Source: CALHVX01 sp039198065
Lineage (GTDB): Bacteria; Pseudomonadota; Gammaproteobacteria; Pseudomonadales; Azotimanducaceae
NCBI GenBank assembly: GCA_039198065.1
Contig: JBCCTU010000001.1
Span: 372,001 to 436,000, forward strand
Reading direction: 5' to 3'
Length of the DNA stretch: 64,000 nt
In this document: positions 23,000 to 31,127 of the stretch, piece after piece
Position numbering within the stretch: position 1 is the first letter of the stretch
How the letters are laid out: the number at the start of each line of letters is the position of its first letter
The notes under the pieces: model-generated
What the model was told of the DNA's origin: nothing
Seen by the model: the letters and a program-made list of their open reading frames with translations, nothing else
Database searches by the model: none
Made by a program: the position numbers and the translations under genes

Positions 23000-24049
23000 T
23001 TGCCTGCCCGGCTACGCGTGCGCCGGTCGGCGCTCGCGACCAACTTCCGCACCCTTAAGCATCTCCACGGTGGCCCGGTGGCTGCTGTGGTTAAAGCGGA
23101 CGCCTATGGTCTGGGTGCTTTAGAGGTCATTCAAACGCTCGAGCCGGAAGGCCTGTCCCAGGCATTCGTTGCAACGATTGCCGAAGGCCAGGTGCTGCGC
23201 CAGAAGTTCCCGGATCTTGAGCTGTTCGTGTTCGAAGGTCTGCCGCCGTCTAACGACGAGGCAGTACAGGTCTGTCGGAACGAGCGCCTGGTGCCCGTAC
23301 TCAATTCGACCGAGCAGGTGGCGCGCTGGCGTTCGGATGGGCAGGGGGCTCCCTGCGCGGTTCATGTTGATACGGCCATGTCGCGCCTCGGTTTTGATTG
23401 GCGGACGTTTCGCGCCGCCGATGTTGCCGGCGTAGAGCCCAGCTTGCTCTTGACACACTTTGCCTGCGCAGACGTCCCCGGGTCGCCGCTCAATGCGCTG
23501 CAGGTAGAGCGTTTTAGGGCGGTCTCGCAGTTGTTGCCGGAGGTACCGGTCAGTATGGGAAATTGTGCGGCGGGCTTGAGCGATCAGATCCCCACCCGCG
23601 GCGTACTCCGGGCAGGCATTGGCCTCTATGGCGGCAACCCGTATGCGATGCAGCCGAGCCCCGTCGTCGAGGTCGCCTGCCTTGAGGCGGAGGTGCTTCA
23701 GTGCCGCAGGCTGAATGCCGGGGACAGTGCCGGCTACGGGGCAACCTGGCACGCCAGCGGCCCCTGCGAAGTCGCGACCGTCGGGATTGGTTATGCCGAT
23801 GGGGTGCCTCGGTCGCTGTCGAACCGCGGGGCGCTCTTTGTCGGCGGTCAGCGGTGCCCGATCGTGGGTCGGGTTTCCATGGACGCAGTTCAGATCGACG
23901 TGACGGGGCGTTCAGTCGCGGCCGGTGACTGGATCGAAGTGTTTGGTGGAGACTACTCAATCGATGCTTTCGCCGGCGATCAGGACACGATTGCCTATGA
24001 AGTCCTGACCCGCCTTGGCCCCCGCATCGTGCGCGAGTACGTCGATTGA
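23000..24049 (+). CDS. alr: Alanine racemase
   Basis: 349 residues beginning at TTG 23000, immediately after a TAG. The PLP lysine lies in AAVVKADAYGLGALEV (about residue 35) and the catalytic tyrosine in GDSAGYGATWHASG; HVDTAMSRLGF, GNCAAGLSDQIPTRGVLRAGIGLYGG, VGIGYADGVPRSLSN and VGRVSMDAVQIDVTG are standard alr blocks. The enzyme makes D-alanine for peptidoglycan from L-alanine. The TTG start without a clear Shine-Dalgarno suggests low or coupled translation. The gene is a monocistronic unit facing the convergent transporter gene, 19 bases away. Confidence 0.95.
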   Translation: MPARLRVRRSALATNFRTLKHLHGGPVAAVVKADAYGLGALEVIQTLEPEGLSQAFVATIAEGQVLRQKFPDLELFVFEGLPPSNDEAVQVCRNERLVPVLNSTEQVARWRSDGQGAPCAVHVDTAMSRLGFDWRTFRAADVAGVEPSLLLTHFACADVPGSPLNALQVERFRAVSQLLPEVPVSMGNCAAGLSDQIPTRGVLRAGIGLYGGNPYAMQPSPVVEVACLEAEVLQCRRLNAGDSAGYGATWHASGPCEVATVGIGYADGVPRSLSNRGALFVGGQRCPIVGRVSMDAVQIDVTGRSVAAGDWIEVFGGDYSIDAFAGDQDTIAYEVLTRLGPRIVREYVD

Positions 24050-24068
24050 ACAGCGCCTGATCAGCGTG

Positions 24069-24536
24069 TTAACCGGGACGGCGCGCGAGATAGATGCCCG
24101 CGGCCATGAGCGCCAACCCCACCAGCCGTTGTGGCGTCAGCTTGAACTGCAGCGCCCCAAGCCAACCAAAATGGTCGATGGCCGCCGTGCTCAGCAGCTG
24201 TCCGAGCAGCACGAAGAACACCGCGTTGCCGACTCCGATGCGCGGTGCGAGCCAGGTAATCGACAGCAGGTAAAAGGCGACGAACACGCCCGCGCCGTAG
24301 AGCAGCGGCGGGGCGCCGGTAAACCGGGCAACCGATAGTGAAGAAGGATCCGAGCTGGAGGCCTGAGTTGCGCTTACGGTGGCAACAACCAGCACCGCAG
24401 CGACGCACAGCAGTACCGCGACAGCCAGCGCCGGGTTGCCGAGTATCTGCCCCAGCCGGCTGTTCATCGCCGCCATGACCGGTATGCCGATGCCGGCCGC
24501 CACCATGATCAGGGCATAGCCTGCGCCGGTGCTCAT
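24069..24536 (-). CDS. DMT-superfamily inner-membrane protein, YdcZ (DUF606) type
   Basis: 155 residues from ATG 24536. Five hydrophobic helices are visible: YALIMVAAGIGIPVMAAMN, AVAVLLCVAAVLVVATV, LLYGAGVFVAFYLLSITWL, VFFVLLGQLLSTAAIDH and RLVGLALMAAGIYLARR. GNPALAVAV near the first loop and WLAPRIGVGNAVFFVLLGQL are the DUF606/YdcZ signature. Family members act as single-unit or dimeric drug/metabolite transporters; the substrate is unknown. Its ATG overlaps the TGA of the tautomerase gene (ATGA), so the two are translated together. Confidence 0.85.
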   Translation of the reverse strand: MSTGAGYALIMVAAGIGIPVMAAMNSRLGQILGNPALAVAVLLCVAAVLVVATVSATQASSSDPSSLSVARFTGAPPLLYGAGVFVAFYLLSITWLAPRIGVGNAVFFVLLGQLLSTAAIDHFGWLGALQFKLTPQRLVGLALMAAGIYLARRPG

Positions 24537-24736
24537 GCGCCGGCCGCCCGGCGTTCGGTTACCGTGCGACCACCGATGCCCCAGTTATCCATATCCACTT
24601 CGTCGATGATGACGATCGTTGTTTCCGGGTTCTTGCCAAGCTCTATACGAAGCAGTTCCGTCACGCCTTCGATCAGCCGTTTCTTTTTTTCAGGCGTCAG
24701 CTGCTCGGGTGTGACTTTGATGTTTACGTACGGCAT
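24533..24736 (-). CDS. 4-oxalocrotonate tautomerase-type protein
   Basis: 67 residues from ATG 24736. MPYVNIKVTPEQLTPEKKKR has the catalytic Pro1 after methionine removal and the beta-alpha-beta fold; the second arginine-bearing helix (KRLIEGVTELLRIELGK) and IVIIDEVDMDNWGIGG match the DmpI/4-OT small tautomerase family. These enzymes interconvert enol and keto acids in aromatic degradation, but stand-alone copies often have other or unknown roles. It precedes the YdcZ-type gene with a 4-base overlap; no aromatic catabolic genes are nearby, so its substrate is open. Confidence 0.88.
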   Translation of the reverse strand: MPYVNIKVTPEQLTPEKKKRLIEGVTELLRIELGKNPETTIVIIDEVDMDNWGIGGRTVTERRAAGA

Positions 24737-24785
24737 GACCTGCGGTTCCTTTTTGTAAGAGCTTAATACTGCGCGAACAGGTTCA

Positions 24786-24805
24786 GCCGACCGGACTGGG
24801 TCGGC
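24786..24805 (-). terminator. Hairpin between the Lrp-type regulator and the tautomerase gene
   Basis: GCCGACC and GGTCGGC form a perfect 7-bp stem with a six-base loop just past the end of the regulator gene. No U-run follows on the minus strand, so the operon limit here is tentative. Confidence 0.45.
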
Positions 24806-24811
24806 GTGGGG

Positions 24812-25279
24812 TCAGGATGCGAGTCGGTGCGTTGGTATTTCCGTGCGCCGAACGACGGAGCGCAGTGTGAAGCTTGAATGCACGCGATCGACTCCAGGCA
24901 AGAGCGTTAGGTAACGGCTGTGCAGGCGCTCGTAGTCCCGGGCATCAGCAACGATAACGCGAAGTAGGTAGTCGGAGTCTCCGGACATGAGGTAGCACTC
25001 CATCACTTCGGGAATCGCGCTGGCGGCCTCTTCGAACGCCGTCAGGGCACGACGATCCTGGCTCTTCAGTGTGATCCGTACGAAGACATTGTCGGGGTAG
25101 CCGGCCAGGGTCTGATCGAGGAGCGCAACGGTGCGTTGAATCAGGCCGCTGTCACTGAGACGGCGTACGCGACGAAGGCACGCCGACTCGCTCAGATTTA
25201 CGCGCTCGGCCAGGGCCTGGTTGGTCAGGGTGCCGTCCTGCTGAAGAGCGTCGAGGAGCTGGCGATCGGTGCGATCCAT
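24812..25279 (-). CDS. Lrp/AsnC-family transcriptional regulator
   Basis: 155 residues from ATG 25279. The N-terminal helix-turn-helix is MDRTDRQLLDALQQDGTLTN with ALAERVNLSESACLRRVRRL; the RAM ligand-binding domain follows (VFVRITLKSQD, PEVMECYLMSGDSDYLLRVI, PGVDRVHSSFTLR). It belongs to the feast/famine family that senses amino acids. It is divergent from alanine dehydrogenase, with 198 bases of AT-rich sequence between, the usual arrangement for an alanine- or amino-acid-responsive activator of ald. It probably controls the ald genes and itself; the site is proposed at 25315-25343. Confidence 0.93.
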   Translation of the reverse strand: MDRTDRQLLDALQQDGTLTNQALAERVNLSESACLRRVRRLSDSGLIQRTVALLDQTLAGYPDNVFVRITLKSQDRRALTAFEEAASAIPEVMECYLMSGDSDYLLRVIVADARDYERLHSRYLTLLPGVDRVHSSFTLRSVVRRTEIPTHRLAS

Positions 25280-25314
25280 AGACAGACGTGGGCGCGCGAG
25301 CGGTCTAATTGAGA

Positions 25315-25343
25315 TCTGCGTAACTATAGCGTAATGACGCAGA
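25315..25343. promoter_or_regulatory. Candidate operator for the Lrp-type regulator
   Basis: TCTGCGT (25315-25321) and ACGCAGA (25337-25343) form an inverted repeat of 7-base arms around 15 AT-rich bases, upstream of the regulator start and within the divergent ald promoter region. The spacing fits Lrp/AsnC dimer sites; the link to the adjacent regulator is inferred. Confidence 0.4.
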
Positions 25344-25477
25344 AAAATTGAGTCTAAAGATTTGATATCGCTGTTTAATTCGAAAAGTTAATCAAGATTA
25401 AGCGATTTCCGACAGGCAGTTCGACCGCGGTCACCCTATGATAGTGGGCCTACATACGCACGGCGGGAGCGTTTCTG

Positions 25478-26581
25478 ATGCGCATCGGAGTACCGAAGGA
25501 AATCAAGGTCCACGAGTACCGAGTCGGGTTGACGCCGGCTTCGGCAGCGGAGTTAGTCCAGCTCGGCCACGAGGTGCTGATCGAGCGCTCGGCGGGCCAG
25601 GCTATTGGTTTTCTGGATCGTGACTACGAGGCCGCAGGTGCACGCTTGGTGGACGTCGACGAAGCCTTCGACGCTGACCTCATCGTCAAGGTCAAAGAAC
25701 CGCAGCTCGAGGAGTGCCGGCGTTTTCGGGCTGGCCAGATACTGTTCACCTATCTGCACCTGGCCGCGGATCGACCGCAGACGAATGCACTCATGGCGTC
25801 GGGCGTGACGGCCATTGCTTATGAAACCGTCGCTGATGCGTCCGGCCGGCTGCCGCTGTTGATGCCCATGAGTGAAGTCGCCGGTCGGATGTCGATCCAG
25901 GTCGGCGCCGTGGCGCTGCAGAAGTCGAGCGGTGGCCGCGGCACCCTGCTGGGTGGTGTGCCCGGTGTTGCACCGGGCAAAGTGGTGGTCCTTGGTGGCG
26001 GCATCGCCGGAGCGAATGCCGCGGTGATGGCCGTTGGCATGCAGGCAGACGTGACCATTCTCGATCGGTCCGTGGCCCGGCTGCGTTGGTTGAACGATCA
26101 GTTTGCCGCCCGCGCGACGGTTCTGATGGCGAACACGGAAACCGTACGACAGCAAGTCCTGGGCGCAGATCTGGTGATTGGTGCGGTGCTGATCCCCGGA
26201 GCGGCGGCGCCGAAGCTGGTGACGCGGGAGATGGTTTCACAGATGCACGACGGAGCGGCGATGGTTGATATCTCGATCGACCAGGGAGGCTGCTTCGAGA
26301 CCAGTAAACCGACGACTCATGCCGAGCCAACCTACGTGGTCAACGGAGTCGTGCACTACTGCGTCACCAACATGCCTGGCGCAGTGGCCCGTACCTCCAC
26401 GCTTGCACTCAACAACGTTACCTTGCCGTACGTTGCCGCGCTCGCGGGGCAAGGGTGGGAAGCCGCGTTGGCTGCCGATCACGGGCTTGCCGCCGGACTC
26501 AACGTTCACGCCGGGGAGCTCTTTCATGCCGGTGTGGCCGAGGCGCTCGATCTGCCCTACTGTGACCGCTACGCCGCCTGA
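25478..26581 (+). CDS. ald: Alanine dehydrogenase
   Basis: 367 residues from ATG 25478 after GGGAG. MRIGVPKEIKVHEYRVGLTP is the diagnostic start; the substrate-binding lysine is in VKVKEPQLEE and the catalytic histidine in FTYLHLAAD. The NAD-binding fold is VVVLGGGIAGANAAVMAVGM. Length and blocks fit Ald (about 370). It converts L-alanine and NAD+ to pyruvate, ammonia and NADH in the cytoplasm. Together with the class III aminotransferase 25 bases downstream it suggests use of amines or beta-amino acids as nitrogen and carbon source, controlled by the divergent Lrp-type protein. Confidence 0.95.
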   Translation: MRIGVPKEIKVHEYRVGLTPASAAELVQLGHEVLIERSAGQAIGFLDRDYEAAGARLVDVDEAFDADLIVKVKEPQLEECRRFRAGQILFTYLHLAADRPQTNALMASGVTAIAYETVADASGRLPLLMPMSEVAGRMSIQVGAVALQKSSGGRGTLLGGVPGVAPGKVVVLGGGIAGANAAVMAVGMQADVTILDRSVARLRWLNDQFAARATVLMANTETVRQQVLGADLVIGAVLIPGAAAPKLVTREMVSQMHDGAAMVDISIDQGGCFETSKPTTHAEPTYVVNGVVHYCVTNMPGAVARTSTLALNNVTLPYVAALAGQGWEAALAADHGLAAGLNVHAGELFHAGVAEALDLPYCDRYAA

Positions 26582-26606
26582 TCTGCCCGCGGAGGAGCCG
26601 GGAACC

Positions 26607-28016
26607 ATGTCTGAACTGCTACACAACGAATTTCCACCCGATTCGATTGAAGCAAAGGATCTGGCGCACATGCTGCACCCGGCAACAAACCTTGGCGCTC
26701 ACCAGCGCCAGGGTCCGCACGTCCTGAGCCACGCCGAAGGCGCCTACATCTGGGATAACGCGGGAAAGCAGTACATCGAGGGTCTTGCCGGGCTCTGGTG
26801 CACGGCGCTGGGCTATGGCGTGGAAGAACTCGCTCAGACCGCCTACGAGCAAATGAAGAAGCTGAGCTACGCCCAGCTGTTCGGCAGCAAAACGAACGAA
26901 CCCAGCGTTCTTCTAGCCGAGAAGCTCAAGGCCATGCTGCCGATGACAGCCGACCGCATTTTCTTCGGGGTTTCGGGCAGTGATGCCAACGACACCCAAA
27001 TCAAGCTGGTCTGGTACTACAACAACGCCATTGGCCGCCCGGAAAAGAAAAAGATCATCAGCCGCTGGAAGGGCTACCACGGGGTGACCGTCGCGTCCGG
27101 TTCGCTGACCGGATTGCCGCCGTTCCATAACCACTTCGACCTGCCGATCGCGGGCGTTCTGCACGCCGATGCCCCGTATTACTACCGGGGCGCGGAAGCG
27201 GGGGAGAGTGAACAGGAGTTCAGTGCCCGGTTGGCGGCCAACCTCGATGCGCAGATCGAAGCCGAGGGACCGGAGACGGTTGCGGCGTTCATTGCCGAGC
27301 CTGTCCTTGGGGCCGGCGGGGTGATTGTTCCACCGGCGGGCTACTACGAAGCGATTCAACCGGTGCTCGCTAAGCACGATGTGTTGTTGATCGACGACGA
27401 AGTGATCTGTGGCTTCGGTCGGACCGGCAACGCCTTTGGTATGCAGACCATGAACATGCAGCCAACCACCGTGAGCCTCGCGAAGGCCATTTCATCGGCG
27501 TACCTGCCGCTGTCGGCGGTGGCGATTCCGGAATTCATGTACGAACCCTTTGTCGAGTTGTCGCCCGAGGTCGGTAACTTCGCGCACGGCTTTACCTATA
27601 CGGGTCATCCCGTGTGCACGGCTGTTGCGCTGAAGAATCTGGAGTTAATGGAGGAGCGCGATCTGTTCGGTCATGCCGCGCGGATGAGTGTTCCGTTTCA
27701 GGCCCGGCTGAAGGCGCTGGCTGATCACCCGCTGGTCGGCGATGCCCGCGGCATCGGCATGATCGGCGCTGTCGAGCTGGTGGCGAGCAAACAGCACAAG
27801 ACACCCTTCCCGGCTGCGGCCGGCATCGGGGTTGCGGCGCAGATGGCGGCGCAGCGACACGGGTTAATTACGCGCGCACTCGGTGGCGACGTACTCGCCT
27901 TCTGCCCACCGCTGATTGTTAGCGAGGCTCAGGTGCACGAAATCTTCGACAAGGTCGAGCGTGCCCTTGCCGATACCCTCGAGCATGCGAGTCGCGAGGG
28001 TCTGCTCCAAGCGTGA
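26607..28016 (+). CDS. Class III aminotransferase (omega-amino acid / putrescine-pyruvate type)
   Basis: 469 residues from ATG 26607, preceded by GGAGGAG. The N-terminal LDRAHMLHPATNL-like segment (DLAHMLHPATNLGAHQ), GLAGLWCTALGYG, FFGVSGSDANDTQIKLVWYY and RWKGYHGVTVASGSLTG are typical of the omega-aminotransferase branch that includes SpuC. The PLP aspartate is in LLIDDEVICGFGRTG and the PLP lysine in SLAKAISSAYLP. Alanine formed with pyruvate as acceptor would be recycled by the adjacent alanine dehydrogenase, a convincing pairing. The preferred amine (putrescine, beta-alanine, taurine) cannot be read. The MOSC gene overlaps its end. Confidence 0.92.
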   Translation: MSELLHNEFPPDSIEAKDLAHMLHPATNLGAHQRQGPHVLSHAEGAYIWDNAGKQYIEGLAGLWCTALGYGVEELAQTAYEQMKKLSYAQLFGSKTNEPSVLLAEKLKAMLPMTADRIFFGVSGSDANDTQIKLVWYYNNAIGRPEKKKIISRWKGYHGVTVASGSLTGLPPFHNHFDLPIAGVLHADAPYYYRGAEAGESEQEFSARLAANLDAQIEAEGPETVAAFIAEPVLGAGGVIVPPAGYYEAIQPVLAKHDVLLIDDEVICGFGRTGNAFGMQTMNMQPTTVSLAKAISSAYLPLSAVAIPEFMYEPFVELSPEVGNFAHGFTYTGHPVCTAVALKNLELMEERDLFGHAARMSVPFQARLKALADHPLVGDARGIGMIGAVELVASKQHKTPFPAAAGIGVAAQMAAQRHGLITRALGGDVLAFCPPLIVSEAQVHEIFDKVERALADTLEHASREGLLQA

Positions 28017-28495
28017 GCTTCAACATTGCGGAATTGCGGGCGACGCTGCCGCAGGAGGGGCGCGTCTGCTGGATTGGTGTGCGCCCGGCCCGGGACACGC
28101 CCATGATTGAGGCGGATCGCGTTGAGGTCCGGCCCGGTCAGGGGCTGACCGGCGATCGCTATAGCGCGCGATCGCGCGTGCGCGAAGTAACGTTGATTCA
28201 ACATGAGCACCTGGCCGTGATCGGCGCCCTGCTGCATGGTGCTCCACTGGCGCCGGCCGTGTTGCGTCGCAACCTTGTGATTTCGGGAGTGAACCTGCTT
28301 GCGCTACGTGACCGGAGTTTTTGGGTCGGGGAGGTCCAGCTCAGCGGCACGGGGCTTGCGCACCCCTGCTCAAAGATGGAGCAGCGCCTTGGCCCCGGTG
28401 GTTACAACGCGATGCGAGGCCACGGTGGAATTACCGCTCGGGTCGACGCTGGCGGAATTCTGAAGCTCGGTGACCGCGTGCGCGACGGCCGTTGA
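28013..28495 (+). CDS. MOSC-domain protein
   Basis: 160 residues from GTG 28013, which overlaps the aminotransferase TGA. PGQGLTGDRYSARSRVREVTLIQ and LRRNLVISGVNLLALRDRSFWVG, LSGTGLAHPCSKMEQRLGPG and RGHGGITARV are the MOSC core. The conserved cysteine in LAHPCSKME is the one that binds persulfide or molybdenum cofactor in family members such as YiiM, which detoxifies N-hydroxylated base analogues with a Moco. There is no N-terminal beta-barrel module. The substrate is unknown, but translational overlap with the aminotransferase suggests linked expression. Confidence 0.9.
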   Translation: MSFNIAELRATLPQEGRVCWIGVRPARDTPMIEADRVEVRPGQGLTGDRYSARSRVREVTLIQHEHLAVIGALLHGAPLAPAVLRRNLVISGVNLLALRDRSFWVGEVQLSGTGLAHPCSKMEQRLGPGGYNAMRGHGGITARVDAGGILKLGDRVRDGR

Positions 28496-28565
28496 CCCCA
28501 ATTCGCGTGACAGGCGCACATCGGCAGGCCGCTAGACTGAGCGGGTCTGATCACCGCCGAAGCGC

Positions 28566-29237
28566 ATGGCTGACCTATCGGTATTTTTGCTCGAGGACGA
28601 CGCAGCAACCCGTGCGAATCTGGAGAACAAGATTCGTGCGGCAGCCGGGCTGCGTTTGCTCGGCAGTGCAGGCTCGCTGGCGGACGCTCGAAGTTGCCTG
28701 GACGCGGCACTTCCGGATGCTCTGTTGGTTGACCTGCAGCTACCGGACGGTGATGCCACTAAGCTGATCGCCGATTACACGGCGGCTCATCCGGCGTTGC
28801 CGATCCTCGTGATCTCTGTGTTCGGTGATGAGCAGCGGGTGGTGCGAGCCCTTCGCGCCGGGGCTCAGGGTTACCTGCTCAAGGACGATTCTGGAGACGA
28901 CCTGGCGGCTTCTATCCGAGCGTTGTGCGCCGGTTTGTCTCCGATTTCGCCGGCGATTGCTCGACACCTGATCCGCAGTTTTCAAACACCGGATCGTCTC
29001 GTGAGCGATGACGCCACCGCACCGGATGGAGCTGCGTTGGCGCTCTCCGAGCGGGAGCGCGAAGTACTCAAGCTCGCATCCAAAGGTTTGACCTATCAGG
29101 AAACTGCCGAGGTTCTCGGCGTGACGGTAAACACCGTCGGAACCTACACGCGCCGGATTTACACCAAGCTTGCGGTTAACTCCCGCAGCGAGGCCCTGTT
29201 TGAAGCTCGTCAGTTAGGTTTGATGGGCGATGACTGA
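28566..29237 (+). CDS. NarL/LuxR-family response regulator
   Basis: 223 residues from ATG 28566. The receiver domain has acidic residues in FLLEDD, phosphoacceptor Asp56 in DALLVDLQLPDG, and the lysine in GYLLKDDSGDDL. The C-terminal LuxR helix-turn-helix reads LSEREREVLKLASKGLTYQE and GVTVNTVGTYTRRIYTKL. It is a transcription factor, cytoplasmic, and its kinase gene follows 33 bases downstream. The target genes cannot be told from sequence; neighbours are amino-acid catabolism genes. Confidence 0.93.
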   Translation: MADLSVFLLEDDAATRANLENKIRAAAGLRLLGSAGSLADARSCLDAALPDALLVDLQLPDGDATKLIADYTAAHPALPILVISVFGDEQRVVRALRAGAQGYLLKDDSGDDLAASIRALCAGLSPISPAIARHLIRSFQTPDRLVSDDATAPDGAALALSEREREVLKLASKGLTYQETAEVLGVTVNTVGTYTRRIYTKLAVNSRSEALFEARQLGLMGDD

Positions 29238-29270
29238 ATTCGCATTCCTCAGAGACCTTTCGGTTCGCTC

Positions 29271-31127
29271 TTGGAACGTGACGCGCCAGCAAATCGTCTG
29301 ACCCAGCCACGCGGGGTGTTTGGGTACACGTTCTGGGGCGCGCTCTACGTCGCGATTCCCCTGCTCGTGCTCTTGCTGCTGCACCGCTTCGATCAGGAGA
29401 TTCCTTTGCCCGATGCGCTGTGGGCCGTGGATCCGGAGGTGGTTGTCAGTCACCGGGAGCGTCCGCCGGTAACGGGCTGGTCGCCGGTGAGTCAGCGCCA
29501 CGCACCGCCCTCAGGACAGCGGCCGTTCCTGAGCTTCTGGTATCGAGTGCCGCTGCCATCGAGCCGAGAGGCGCTTGGTCTGTATATCCCCTACCCTGCG
29601 GCCAACCTTGACGTCTGGGTCAACGAACACCGGCTGGCGTTGACCGGTCCTATGACGCGCCCCTTACCCTATCTCCAAAACCCCTATCTCCTGCCTCTTC
29701 CACCTGTGGATACGGACGATGCCTACGTCTATGTGCGCGTTGCGCGTTATGTCGACAACCTAAGCGTTCCGGCTACCGCCGTGGGACCGTTACAGCAGCT
29801 GCTGCCTGCTTGGGAACGACTTACCACAATCTGGGTGCGGGTACCGCTCGCGTTGCTGCTCGTCATGGGCGTCATTCTGTTGTTCGTTGCCGTGCTCTAC
29901 GTGCTGAACCCGCGAGAGTCAGCTTACGCCTGGTACCTTGCGACGATGACAATCTGGATGCTGCACACGGGTCATGCGCAGATTGAGCATATCTTTCTGC
30001 CGCACACCCTGTGGTTCAGCCTCACCTATCTGTTCATTACCTGGGCTGTGACTGAACTGGTGTTCATCAATCGATTCTTCGATCTGCCCATGCCGGCAAC
30101 AGAGCGCTGGGTTGTTGCGGTCACCGCTGTCCTTTGCCTGATGCTTCTCGGAATTGCCGCGACCGGTTCCTTTGACGCCATGAGCGTTTTCGGGCGTACG
30201 GTGTTTACCGGTTGGTGTTTCAGCGTTTCGGTCCTCATAACCGTTCGTTATCTCGTTGCCGTTCTGCGCCGCTGGTCCTTTGAGAGCCTGACCCTGTGGT
30301 TGACGAGTGGCGTGGTCGGTGTCGTTGCCGTACGGGACATTGTGTTCCAGACCTTTGGGGCCGAGCGCATTGGTGGAACCACCTACTACCTGCAATACGT
30401 CGCACTGCTGCCGCTGGGCCTGTTCGGCATCCACCTTGTGCGCCGCTTCAGCCGTGCGCTGCGCACCGCAAGCCTGCGAAACGATGAGTTGGATCGCCTC
30501 GTTGACGAACGAACGCGGGCGCTTGCCACCAGTTACGAAACCCTGAGTGAGGAAGTGCGTCGACGCACCGTTGCCGAAGAGCGCACTCGTCTCATGCGTG
30601 ACATGCACGACGGTCTTGGCGGGCAGCTGGTACAGGCCCTGGCGCTCAGCGAGCAGGGCTCGGACCGGGAGTTAGAACGTTCCCTGCGGCTAGCGCTCGA
30701 CGATTTGCGGCTGATCGTCGATTCGCTCTCGCCCGACAACGCACACCTCAGCGATCTGTTGGCATCGTTTCGTCACCGCAGCAGCAAAGCGTTGGCCCGC
30801 GCAGGTTTCGACGTGTCCTGGGTCATAGATGATTCGGTACTCAACTTGGATGTGTCGCCGCAGCGAGCCCTGAACCTGTTGCGGATTCTGCAGGAGGCGG
30901 TAACCAACGCGATTCGTCACTCCCATGGCCAGCTGATTTCCATTGGCTTTTACGCCGAGGGCGCCCAGCTGCGCATGTCTGTGCGCGATAACGGTTGCGG
31001 TATTCACGCGACGTCCTTTGGCCGCGGCCTCGATAACATGCGGGTGCGGGCGCGTGAGATCGGTGGATCGCTCGCCATTGTCCCCGCGGTGCGGGGTACA
31101 CACATTGAAGTGCGCCTACCGGGCTGA
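29271..31127 (+). CDS. HisKA_3 sensor histidine kinase with DISM-like sensor
   Basis: 618 residues if started at TTG 29271; a GTG at 29316 is an alternative, neither with a strong Shine-Dalgarno. An N-terminal helix (TFWGALYVAIPLLVLLLL) and an extracytoplasmic beta-rich domain (LGLYIPYPAANLDVWVNEHRL) resemble 7TMR-DISM sensors, followed by seven membrane helices from about residue 188 (VPLALLLVMGVILLFVAVLYVL onward). The HisKA_3 motif RTRLMRDMHDGLGGQLVQAL carries His446; HATPase_c motifs are EAVTNAIRHSHG and DNGCGI, GRGLDNMRVRAREIGG. It is an inner-membrane kinase for the regulator upstream. Its last 12 bases overlap the convergent aminotransferase gene. Confidence 0.88.
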   Translation: MERDAPANRLTQPRGVFGYTFWGALYVAIPLLVLLLLHRFDQEIPLPDALWAVDPEVVVSHRERPPVTGWSPVSQRHAPPSGQRPFLSFWYRVPLPSSREALGLYIPYPAANLDVWVNEHRLALTGPMTRPLPYLQNPYLLPLPPVDTDDAYVYVRVARYVDNLSVPATAVGPLQQLLPAWERLTTIWVRVPLALLLVMGVILLFVAVLYVLNPRESAYAWYLATMTIWMLHTGHAQIEHIFLPHTLWFSLTYLFITWAVTELVFINRFFDLPMPATERWVVAVTAVLCLMLLGIAATGSFDAMSVFGRTVFTGWCFSVSVLITVRYLVAVLRRWSFESLTLWLTSGVVGVVAVRDIVFQTFGAERIGGTTYYLQYVALLPLGLFGIHLVRRFSRALRTASLRNDELDRLVDERTRALATSYETLSEEVRRRTVAEERTRLMRDMHDGLGGQLVQALALSEQGSDRELERSLRLALDDLRLIVDSLSPDNAHLSDLLASFRHRSSKALARAGFDVSWVIDDSVLNLDVSPQRALNLLRILQEAVTNAIRHSHGQLISIGFYAEGAQLRMSVRDNGCGIHATSFGRGLDNMRVRAREIGGSLAIVPAVRGTHIEVRLPG

